DNA of 6,391 nt from an uncultured Bacilli bacterium. GTDB lineage: Bacteria > Bacillota_I > Bacilli_A > RF39 > UBA660. The DNA lies in NCBI GenBank assembly GCA_944329505.1, contig CALVIJ010000056.1, forward strand, positions 1 through 6,391. Direction: 5' to 3'. Under the pieces are notes generated by a model that saw only the letters and a program-made list of their open reading frames with translations, did not search any database and was not told where the DNA came from. Of this stretch, positions 1 to 5,180 are shown piece after piece. Both the position numbers and the translations under genes were made by a program. The first letter of the stretch is position 1; every line of letters begins with the position of its first letter.

Positions 1-1
1 T

Positions 2-730
2 AAATCATTACCATCTATTAATGAAAATGATGATATTATTTTTACTTTTGAAAACAGGTATCAAGTTAATATTACAGATGTTTTTAATAAAGCTAGTATA
101 AAATTACCCGAAAGAATTTTTATGTCTTATGAAATGATTGATGATATTATAAAAATTAATTATAAGCAGTGTGCGGAACAATATGATGGTCAAATGCAGG
201 ATTTGATTTCGAATGTTAAGGCATTATCAGAAAAAAATAATATTTCAAAATATATAGTGGATTTACGTGGAAATACAGGTGGCAATTCTAAAATTATTAA
301 ACCTTTAATAGAATTTTTAAGCTTAAATGAAATTATTACTTTAGTTGATAATGAAGTATTTTCTAGTGGATTATTTGCTTGTATGGATTTGAAAAATATA
401 GGTAGTAAGTTTGTTGGAACTGATATTGGAACAACATATAATAGATTTGGTGAAAACAAATTTTTTACAATGGAAAATTTTGAAATTGCTTATTCATCTA
501 AATATTTTTATTATGATAGTGATAAAAATAAAATATGTTCGGTGATTGGTAAAGATGATTTTCTAAAATTTAAAAACGATAAAAATAATATTAAATATTT
601 TGATAAATTAAAATTTAAAATAGATAAGTATGCTGAGGAAACACTAGAGGATTATATAAATGGTTATGATGCATCATTAGAGGAGGCTAAAAAATTATTG
701 AATAAGATAGATAAAAAGGTTATAAAGTAG
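2..730 (+). CDS. S41 family peptidase-like protein, 5' end missing
   Basis: Reading is open from the first complete codon at position 2, so the ATG at 122 is probably internal and the true start lies upstream of the window; about 242 residues are visible. S41 (C-terminal processing/tricorn-like) peptidases cleave proteins, often at or outside the membrane. Support comes from a VDLRGNTGGNS stretch (257-289), matching the family's hydrophobic-DLRxNxGG element; a VFSSGLF stretch (356-376), matching the nucleophile region, with the likely serine at 365-367; a following VGTDIG...RFGE segment, resembling the family's vGexTgG...fGe; and a C-terminal LEDYINGYD, like the usual end of such proteins. 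The lysine expected about 23-25 residues after the serine is not evident (Thr/Asn/Arg occur there), so activity is uncertain. No PDZ domain or signal peptide can be judged in the visible part. It ends in TAG and is followed by hairpins, so it is transcriptionally separate from the next gene. Confidence 0.75.
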   Translation, partial: KSLPSINENDDIIFTFENRYQVNITDVFNKASIKLPERIFMSYEMIDDIIKINYKQCAEQYDGQMQDLISNVKALSEKNNISKYIVDLRGNTGGNSKIIKPLIEFLSLNEIITLVDNEVFSSGLFACMDLKNIGSKFVGTDIGTTYNRFGENKFFTMENFEIAYSSKYFYYDSDKNKICSVIGKDDFLKFKNDKNNIKYFDKLKFKIDKYAEETLEDYINGYDASLEEAKKLLNKIDKKVIK

Positions 731-769
731 AATTTATATTATGTTAAATATTAATATATAAATTCTTTT
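729..769 (+). terminator. weak AT-rich hairpin at the peptidase stop codon
   Basis: An 11-bp perfect inverted repeat (729-739 with 756-766, arms AGAATTTATAT and ATATAAATTCT) surrounds a 16-base AT-rich loop and is followed by a short T run. It begins inside the TAG stop codon. The stem has almost no GC pairs, so it is at best a weak terminator or an mRNA 3'-end structure. In such AT-rich DNA a chance palindrome is possible. Confidence 0.3.
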
Positions 770-787
770 ATAAATATTATGACACAC

Positions 788-835
788 AAAAATAACAAAC
801 CGTAGGGGGTGTGGGGGCAGCGGTTTGTTATTTTT
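788..835. terminator. strong bidirectional hairpin with G-rich loop
   Basis: A perfect 15-bp inverted repeat pairs AAAAATAACAAACCG (788-802) with CGGTTTGTTATTTTT (821-835). The loop (803-820) is TAGGGGGTGTGGGGGCAG, with 12 G in 18 bases. The distal ends are an A run and a T run, so the hairpin has terminator form on either strand. On the + strand it lies 57 bases after the peptidase stop codon and before both promoters of the next unit, which fits transcription termination. The very G-rich loop is unlike an ordinary terminator loop and contrasts sharply with the AT-rich surroundings; it may be a dispersed repeat element or a structured RNA. Confidence 0.7.
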
Positions 836-880
836 AATGCATTATTTTAATATATATTCTTAAATGACATTATAAATAGT

Positions 881-909
881 TTAACATGACTACGTCTTTT
901 TATTATAAT
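881..909 (+). promoter_or_regulatory. upstream sigma-A-type promoter of the DUF4116 unit
   Basis: TTAACA (881-886) is separated by 17 bases from TATAAT (904-909). That is a 5/6 -35 box and a perfect -10 box at ideal spacing. The predicted start of transcription is near 916, which would give a leader of about 80 bases before the ATG at 998. AT-rich DNA produces chance -10 boxes, but the paired match at correct spacing is good. Confidence 0.5.
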
Positions 910-938
910 TCTCTCATTTAAAGTATTTAAACGTAAAT

Positions 939-966
939 TTGACATTATTTTATTTTATGATATAAT
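939..966 (+). promoter_or_regulatory. main promoter of the DUF4116 unit, extended -10
   Basis: TTGACA (939-944), a 16-base spacer and TATAAT (961-966) are both perfect consensus boxes, and TG at 958-959 one base before the -10 adds an extended -10 element. Transcription would start near 973 and give a short leader of about 25 bases carrying the AAAGGGG ribosome binding site (982-988). This is the strongest promoter-like sequence in the window. Confidence 0.8.
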
Positions 967-997
967 AAGCGACATATTTTGAAAGGGGAAATGATAT

Positions 998-2311
998 ATG
1001 AAGCCAAATATTGATTGGAATAATAAAGCAGAAGTATTAGAGGCTGTACGTAAATCTGGTTTAGATTTACAGTATGCAAGTGATGAATTAAGAAATGATA
1101 AAGATGTAGTTGTTGCAGCTATTAAACAAAACGGTTATGCTTTAGAATATGCAAGTGCGGAGTTAAAAAATGATAGACAAATTGTAATAAAAGCCATAAT
1201 GAATAGTCTTGGTGATGCTTTAGAGTATGCAAGTGATAAATTAAAAAATGATAAAGAGGTTGTACTTATGGCTATTCGACGAAGTGGCTTTGGTTTTGGT
1301 TTAGAATTTGCAGGTGAAGAGTTAAAAAATGATAAAGACTTTGTGCTTGCAGCTATTAAACAAAACGGCGATGCTTTAGAATTTGCAGGTGAAGAGTTAA
1401 AAAATGATAAAGAGGTTGTGCTTGCAGCTGTTAAAGTAAGGAAGATGGCTTTACAATTTGCGAGTGAAGAATTAAAAAATGATAAAGAAGTGGTTCTTGC
1501 TGCTATTCCATTTTTTGCAGAATACGACAGCCGTGCTTTAGAATATGCAAGTGTGGAACTAAAAAATAATAAAGACTTTATGCTTGCAGCTATTCAAAAA
1601 AATACTCATGCTTTAGAGTATGCAAGTGAAGAGTTAAAAAATGATAAAGATTTTATGCTTGCTCTTGTTCAACAAAAGACTTGGGCTTTACAGTATGCAA
1701 GTGAAGAACTACAAAATGATAAAGATTTTCTGATTGCTGCTATTGAAAGAAAGCCTTATGCTTTAAAGTATGTAAGTGAAGAGTTAAAAAATGATAAAGA
1801 TTTTATGCTTGCTGTTGTTCAACAAAATACTGATGCTTTAGAGTATGCAAGTGAAGAACTACAAAATGATAAAGATTTTCTGATTGCTGCTATTGAAAGA
1901 GATCCTTATGCTTTAAAGTATGCAAGTGAAGAACTACAAAATGATGTTGATATTATACTTGCTGAATTATTTGCAACTCCTTCTTTTGGTGTATATCGAA
2001 TTGATAATATCGAAGAAGAAAAAACATCAAATAATGGTAGTCAAGAAGTACCAATTGTTTTATCTGATGATATAAATGCTAATATAGAAAAAATTGATAG
2101 TATGATTGATTCTTTAACATCTTTAAAAGAAATATTAGAGGAAAAGAGAAAAGCACAACTTGAAACTTATGAATTAGATACAGCTATTAATAATGCCATA
2201 AAAGTATATAATAGTTCTGCTATGGCATTAATGACTATGGAAGAGATTGACAAACTTGCTTTAAATTCATCTAAAGATAAACATGAAGAAATAAGATATG
2301 AATTAAGATAG
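998..2311 (+). CDS. DUF4116-type tandem-repeat solenoid protein
   Basis: The start is ATG 998, nine bases after AAAGGGG, giving 437 residues. Residues 1-21 end in a half repeat. Residues 22-331 are about twelve units, mostly 25 residues long, with the pattern ALEYASEELKND followed by KDFMLAAIxxx. This matches the DUF4116 family, which is defined only as tandem repeats of unknown function. Each unit looks like two short amphipathic helices, so the protein is probably an alpha-solenoid that binds protein or another ligand (inference). Units 3 and 6 carry 3-4 extra residues (GFGFG; PFFAEYDSR), which would form loops. Residues 332-437 are unrelated: a polar linker, then a probable coiled coil (about 357-390) and further helices. 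There is no signal peptide or membrane segment, so a cytoplasmic location is likely. Two promoters precede it, and the next gene follows after 12 bases, so the two are probably co-transcribed. Confidence 0.9.
   Translation: MKPNIDWNNKAEVLEAVRKSGLDLQYASDELRNDKDVVVAAIKQNGYALEYASAELKNDRQIVIKAIMNSLGDALEYASDKLKNDKEVVLMAIRRSGFGFGLEFAGEELKNDKDFVLAAIKQNGDALEFAGEELKNDKEVVLAAVKVRKMALQFASEELKNDKEVVLAAIPFFAEYDSRALEYASVELKNNKDFMLAAIQKNTHALEYASEELKNDKDFMLALVQQKTWALQYASEELQNDKDFLIAAIERKPYALKYVSEELKNDKDFMLAVVQQNTDALEYASEELQNDKDFLIAAIERDPYALKYASEELQNDVDIILAELFATPSFGVYRIDNIEEEKTSNNGSQEVPIVLSDDINANIEKIDSMIDSLTSLKEILEEKRKAQLETYELDTAINNAIKVYNSSAMALMTMEEIDKLALNSSKDKHEEIRYELR
1061..1990 (+). repeat. tandem 75-bp coding repeats, about 12 units
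   Basis: The coding region is an array of units mostly 75 bp long, each with a recurring AGTGAAGA-(g/a)-(t/c)-TA-(a/c)-AAAATGATAAAG core. Units 1-6 vary in length (24-29 codons), while units 7-11 are exactly 25 codons and much more alike. The array keeps frame throughout. It is more uniform toward the 3' end, consistent with recent unit duplication there. Confidence 0.9.
1610..1909 (+). repeat. 150-bp higher-order duplication (units 8-9 and 10-11)
   Basis: The two-unit block 1610-1759 matches 1760-1909 at all but about ten of 150 positions by eye, including a shared run covering the end of one unit pair (1699-1750 and 1849-1900). Alternating unit types (ELKND...FMLA then ELQND...FLIA) repeat with the same two-unit period. 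This indicates duplication of a unit pair rather than of single units. Confidence 0.8.
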
Positions 2312-2323
2312 AAGGATAATAAC

Positions 2324-2737
2324 ATGATAAAAAAATTAGAAGTTCAAGATTATGTATTTGAATACAATGGTGAAGATTTAAAAGATGCTGAATTAAAATG
2401 CACTTTTAAAAATAAAGTTAAAGAAAAGTATGAGCAAATAACTTTTGAAATTTTTGCACGAAATAAAGAAATGAAAGAATATTCTTTGGAATTTGATTTA
2501 GTTAATATATCATTAGAACAGTTAACTGATAAATTAACAAAAGTAAATAATCATTTGCTTTCTAGTGCTTATTTCACTGAAAAACAACCTGACATAGATA
2601 TCTATACGGAAGAAAATGCCAGACTTTATGATAATCCAGCTAATTGTTGGATGGCTAAAATAGATGATAGATATTTTTTAAAACTATCTATTCCGGATGA
2701 AAAAATATTTTTATGGTTTTATTTTGTAGTTGCATAA
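2324..2737 (+). CDS. hypothetical protein, partner of the DUF4116 gene
   Basis: The start is ATG 2324, seven bases after the GAAGGA ribosome binding site that begins on the last base of the previous stop codon. The product has 137 residues and I do not recognise its family. The first 60 residues alternate polar and hydrophobic residues in a way that suggests four beta strands (about 3-14, 22-30, 36-46, 52-60). A helix is likely around 63-78, and more strands follow near 116-123 and 127-136, with an aromatic, hydrophobic end (FLWFYFVVA). There is no signal peptide; the hydrophobic end is too short for a convincing membrane anchor. The 12-base gap to the upstream solenoid gene and the terminator just downstream place it in a two-gene operon, so the products may act together (inference). 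The codon use and AT richness match its neighbours. Confidence 0.8.
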   Translation: MIKKLEVQDYVFEYNGEDLKDAELKCTFKNKVKEKYEQITFEIFARNKEMKEYSLEFDLVNISLEQLTDKLTKVNNHLLSSAYFTEKQPDIDIYTEENARLYDNPANCWMAKIDDRYFLKLSIPDEKIFLWFYFVVA

Positions 2738-2762
2738 ATAGATTGTAATAAAAATATTATTT

Positions 2763-2793
2763 AAGAGGTTAATTTAGATTAACTTCTTTTTTT
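2763..2793 (+). terminator. Rho-independent terminator of the DUF4116 operon
   Basis: AAGAGGTTAAT (2763-2773) pairs with ATTAACTTCTT (2778-2788) in an 11-bp stem with one G-T wobble around a TTAG loop, followed by seven T (2787-2793). It lies 25 bases after the stop codon. It closes the two-gene unit and insulates it from frr. Confidence 0.85.
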
Positions 2794-2816
2794 GACATAA
2801 ATCATATAATTATAAT
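2792..2816 (+). promoter_or_regulatory. possible promoter with short spacer before frr
   Basis: TTGACA (2792-2797) directly continues the terminator T tract, and TATAAT lies at 2811-2816. Both boxes are perfect, but the spacer is only 13 bases, well below the usual 16-18. It may be non-functional or need an activator that changes DNA geometry. Confidence 0.2.
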
Positions 2817-2837
2817 GAGGAACTTTTGTTAGTTTGC

Positions 2838-2866
2838 TTGCTAATAAATGGCAAATATATTATAAT
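2838..2866 (+). promoter_or_regulatory. probable frr promoter
   Basis: TTGCTA (2838-2843), a 17-base spacer and TATAAT (2861-2866) form a good sigma-A-type promoter. Transcription would begin near 2873, leaving a leader of about 15 bases that still contains the frr ribosome binding site. Together with the upstream terminator, this implies that frr and the genes after it are transcribed independently of the DUF4116 unit. Confidence 0.55.
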
Positions 2867-2874
2867 GAATTTAT

Positions 2875-2880
2875 GGAGAG
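2875..2880 (+). promoter_or_regulatory. ribosome binding site fixing the frr start
   Basis: GGAGAG lies seven bases before ATG 2888. The earlier in-frame TTG at 2834 and ATG at 2873 have no comparable site, and both lie at or before the predicted start of transcription, so 2888 is the best start. Confidence 0.75.
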
Positions 2881-2887
2881 TGATATA

Positions 2888-3433
2888 ATGAACGATGTCT
2901 TAAATGAGACGGAAAATAAGATGCAAAAAGCGATTGAAACGATGGAAAAGCGTTTTACAAATGTTAGAGCAGGAAGAGCTAATCCAGCTATTTTAGATGG
3001 TGTTACAGTTAGCTATTATGGAACACTAACACCACTTAAGTCATTAGCTACTATTTCTATCCCGGAAGCTAGACAGTTAATGATTAAACCATTTGATAGA
3101 TCTAGTTTAAGTGATATTGAAAAAGGAATTTATGAAGCTAATATTGGACTTACTCCAAATAATAATGGAGAGTGCATTATTTTAAATATTCCAGCTTTGA
3201 CTGAAGAGACTAGAAGAGAATATGTTAAACAAGTTAAGCAAATTGCGGAAGATGGAAAGATTAACTTGAGAAATATCAGACAAGATAGTAATAATGATAT
3301 TAAGAAAAACGAAGATTTAACTGAGGATGAAAAAGATAATTTAATGGATGATGTTCAAAATTTAATTAATAAATATAATAAAATTATTGATGAAAAAGAA
3401 AAAGAAAAAGAGCAAGAACTTTTGACTGTTTAG
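2888..3433 (+). CDS. frr: ribosome recycling factor (RRF)
   Basis: RRF works with EF-G to split post-termination ribosomes in the cytoplasm. With the start at ATG 2888 the protein has 181 residues, close to the usual 185. Signature stretches are present: RAGRANPAILDGV (residues 27-39), YYGTLTPL (43-50), PEARQLMI (59-66), GLTPNNNG (87-94), PALTEETRREYVK (102-114) and RNIRQDSN (128-135). Arg131 aligns with E. coli Arg132, which is known to matter for function; the next residue, usually Arg, is Gln here. The hinge after residue 137 is about three residues shorter than in E. coli. The final residues are a lysine/glutamate-rich helix. The gene commonly follows pyrH, but here the upstream neighbour is the unrelated DUF4116 unit, and frr has its own promoter. 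Confidence 0.96.
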   Translation: MNDVLNETENKMQKAIETMEKRFTNVRAGRANPAILDGVTVSYYGTLTPLKSLATISIPEARQLMIKPFDRSSLSDIEKGIYEANIGLTPNNNGECIILNIPALTEETRREYVKQVKQIAEDGKINLRNIRQDSNNDIKKNEDLTEDEKDNLMDDVQNLINKYNKIIDEKEKEKEQELLTV

Positions 3434-3438
3434 GTGAT
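3432..3438 (+). promoter_or_regulatory. ribosome binding site fixing the permease start
   Basis: AGGTGAT matches the anti-SD complement AGGAGGTGATC over seven bases and overlaps the frr stop codon. It leaves four bases before ATG 3443 but would overlap GTG 3434 and ATG 3437, so 3443 is the preferred start. The overlap with the frr stop suggests translational coupling. Confidence 0.65.
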
Positions 3439-3442
3439 GGAT

Positions 3443-4612
3443 ATGTTTGGCCGAAAAGTTAGTAAAGATTTAGATGTAGAGAAAGTTAATGAAGTAACTA
3501 ATTTAGCGTCTAAGGTTTTGAGAGTTCTATATCTTTTACTTATTGCCGCAATCATTTATGTAGTAATTAGGTTATTTAAAGAAACAAAAATTTTGGATTT
3601 TGTGTTTAAGATTTTGGAGATTTGTTTACCACTTTTTATTGGTATTTTAATAGCTTGGCTATTTGATCCATTTGTTAAATGGTTACAATCGAAAAAGATT
3701 AAACGAACTTTAGGAGCAGTTATTACTTATTTAATTATCTTTTTAGTAATTTTCTTGGTTTTGGTAACCTTAATACCACTTCTTGTCGATCAAGTACGTG
3801 AGTTTGCACGTATTATACCAGATGTTTTTGATACAGTTAAGGTTTGGGGTAATAATTTCTTTGATAGTTTAGAAAGTTCTAATGTGGTTGATTTTGATAA
3901 AATGAAAAATGAAGTGTTTGCTTCACTTGAGAGTTTTGCGAAAGATGTTACTACAACGTTACCACAAAATATTTTAGGATTTGTCTCTGGGTTATTTTCT
4001 GGACTTGGAGTATTTGGTTTAGGACTTATCATTGGATTTTTCTTAATTGTTAATTTTGATAATAGTTCTAATTTATTTAATTTTATTCCAAAAAAATTTA
4101 GAAATACAACGATTGCTTTATTAGATGAAGTTAATGGTTCACTTAGAAGTTATGTGAAAGGTGCAATACTTGATTGTAGTTTAATATTTGTGCTTTCATC
4201 ACTTGCCTTTTGGGCAGTTGGCCTTCAAGCTCCGATGTTATTTGGACTATTCTGCGGGTTAACTAATATTATTCCTTATGCAGGACCATATATTGGTGGA
4301 GCACCAGCTGTTATTGTTGGTCTTACTCAAAGTCCAACGATTGGAATTTTGTCTTTAGTAGTTATAGTTGTTATTCAATTTTTAGAGGGTAACTTTTTAC
4401 AACCACTTATTATGTCAAAGACAACTAAGTTACACCCAGTTACAATTATGCTTGGACTTTTAGTATTTGGTTATTTCTTTGGAATTGTTGGTATGCTTAT
4501 TTCAACACCAGTTATTGCCGCACTAAAAACTGTGTTTAAATTTTACGATGATAAATATGGAATTATAGAAAAAGATGAAGTAATAGGAAAAGAAGATAAA
4601 ACCACGGTTTAG
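3443..4612 (+). CDS. AI-2E family membrane permease
   Basis: The start at ATG 3443 gives 389 residues, typical for this family of polytopic inner-membrane proteins. The family is named after an autoinducer-2 exporter but is broad; members include sodium/proton antiporters, so the substrate is not predictable here. Hydrophobic segments lie at about residues 25-44, 53-74, 91-115, 177-205, 242-272, 275-295, 299-315 and 334-362. A long soluble stretch (116-176) sits between the third and fourth, as is usual. The most diagnostic motifs are NIIPYAGPYIGGAPAVIVG (275-293), QFLEGNFLQPLIMSK (312-326) and LHPVTIMLGLL (330-340). Both ends are charged and likely cytoplasmic. The gene lies nine bases after frr, in the same reading frame, and its stop codon sits within a hairpin. 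A function linked to frr is not expected; the shared operon probably reflects co-expression only. Confidence 0.9.
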   Translation: MFGRKVSKDLDVEKVNEVTNLASKVLRVLYLLLIAAIIYVVIRLFKETKILDFVFKILEICLPLFIGILIAWLFDPFVKWLQSKKIKRTLGAVITYLIIFLVIFLVLVTLIPLLVDQVREFARIIPDVFDTVKVWGNNFFDSLESSNVVDFDKMKNEVFASLESFAKDVTTTLPQNILGFVSGLFSGLGVFGLGLIIGFFLIVNFDNSSNLFNFIPKKFRNTTIALLDEVNGSLRSYVKGAILDCSLIFVLSSLAFWAVGLQAPMLFGLFCGLTNIIPYAGPYIGGAPAVIVGLTQSPTIGILSLVVIVVIQFLEGNFLQPLIMSKTTKLHPVTIMLGLLVFGYFFGIVGMLISTPVIAALKTVFKFYDDKYGIIEKDEVIGKEDKTTV

Positions 4613-4620
4613 TGGTTTTT
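4598..4620 (+). terminator. small hairpin overlapping the permease stop, possible attenuator
   Basis: AAAACCAC (4598-4605) and GTGGTTTT (4612-4619) form a perfect 8-bp stem around a six-base loop that contains most of the TAG stop codon, with a T run of five (4616-4620). The stem is short and part of it is A-T. No promoter is apparent in the 25 bases before the next gene, so it may terminate only part of the transcripts. Confidence 0.5.
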
Positions 4621-4637
4621 CTATAAGGAGAGATTTT

Positions 4638-5180
4638 ATGATGATATATGTTATTTCTGGAAAAGCAAGACATGGCAAAGATACGGTAGCTATAGATATT
4701 AAAGAGATATATGAGAAAAAAGGTTTAAAGGTAATTAATTTAGCTTATGGTAGTTATATTAAAGAGTATGCGAAGAAGATAAGTAATTGGGATGGTAATG
4801 AGGAAACTAAACCTAGAGAGTTGTTACAGGAACTCGGTACGGATATAATTCGTAAACAAATTGATCATGATTTTTTTGTCAGGAGACTTTGTGAGGATAT
4901 TTTAGTTTATAGTTATTATTTTGATATTATTACTATTTCTGATGCGAGATTTCCTAATGAACTTGAATGGCCGAAGAAAAAATTTGATAATGTTATTAGT
5001 ATTAAGGTTATTAGAGATAATTATGATAGTGTTTTATCAGAAAAAGAACAAAAACATTTGACTGAGGTGGCATTAGATGAGTATAATAGTTACGATTATG
5101 TGATTCATAACGATGGAACTTTAGATGATTTAAAGGATAAAGTTAACGAGGTAGTGAGGAAGGTAGAACATGAATATTAG
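4638..5180 (+). CDS. P-loop kinase, deoxynucleoside monophosphate kinase-like
   Basis: The start is ATG 4638, seven bases after AAGGAG (4625-4630); ATG 4641 is the alternative. The product has 180 residues. A Walker A loop is clear at GKARHGKDT (residues 8-16), where the Asp after GK is typical of the phage T4-type deoxynucleoside monophosphate kinase group. Further family-like stretches are RELLQELGTDIIR (60-72), ISDARFPNEL (100-109) and the C-terminal DYVIHNDGTLDDL (153-165). The likely role is phosphoryl transfer from ATP to a nucleoside monophosphate in the cytoplasm, but the exact substrate cannot be read from sequence. Related kinases of the dephospho-CoA kinase type are a less likely alternative. 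The gene overlaps alaS by 11 bases, suggesting translational coupling. Confidence 0.75.
   Translation: MMIYVISGKARHGKDTVAIDIKEIYEKKGLKVINLAYGSYIKEYAKKISNWDGNEETKPRELLQELGTDIIRKQIDHDFFVRRLCEDILVYSYYFDIITISDARFPNELEWPKKKFDNVISIKVIRDNYDSVLSEKEQKHLTEVALDEYNSYDYVIHNDGTLDDLKDKVNEVVRKVEHEY

Noticed and set aside
190..459. Open frame on the minus strand inside the peptidase gene
   Set aside because: It is antisense to a gene with family motifs, has no recognisable protein features and reflects the codon bias of the real frame.
122..730. ATG 122 as the true start of the peptidase gene
   Set aside because: The frame is open back to position 2 with protein-like sequence, and there is no ribosome binding site just before 122, so the gene is more likely cut by the window edge.
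779..803. Eight-codon ORF (MTHKNNKP) running into the G-rich hairpin
   Set aside because: It has no ribosome binding site and falls on the stem arm of the hairpin; a leader peptide is not supportable.
788..835. Insertion-sequence end or CRISPR repeat
   Set aside because: There is a single hairpin with no transposase, no flanking duplication evident and no repeated spacer structure.
1061..1990. CRISPR-like or non-coding satellite array
   Set aside because: The regular 75-bp period stays in one open reading frame and encodes DUF4116-like units, so it is a protein repeat.
2834..2887. Longer RRF beginning at TTG 2834 or ATG 2873
   Set aside because: Neither has an SD sequence, the extra residues do not match RRF, and the likely promoter -10 box (2861-2866) lies inside the extension.
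3434..3442. Permease start at GTG 3434 or ATG 3437
   Set aside because: The AGGTGAT ribosome binding site would overlap these codons; ATG 3443 has workable spacing.
3790..4032. Open frame on the minus strand inside the permease gene
   Set aside because: Antisense shadow of a clear AI-2E protein; Ser/Thr/Pro-rich low-complexity translation with no independent support.
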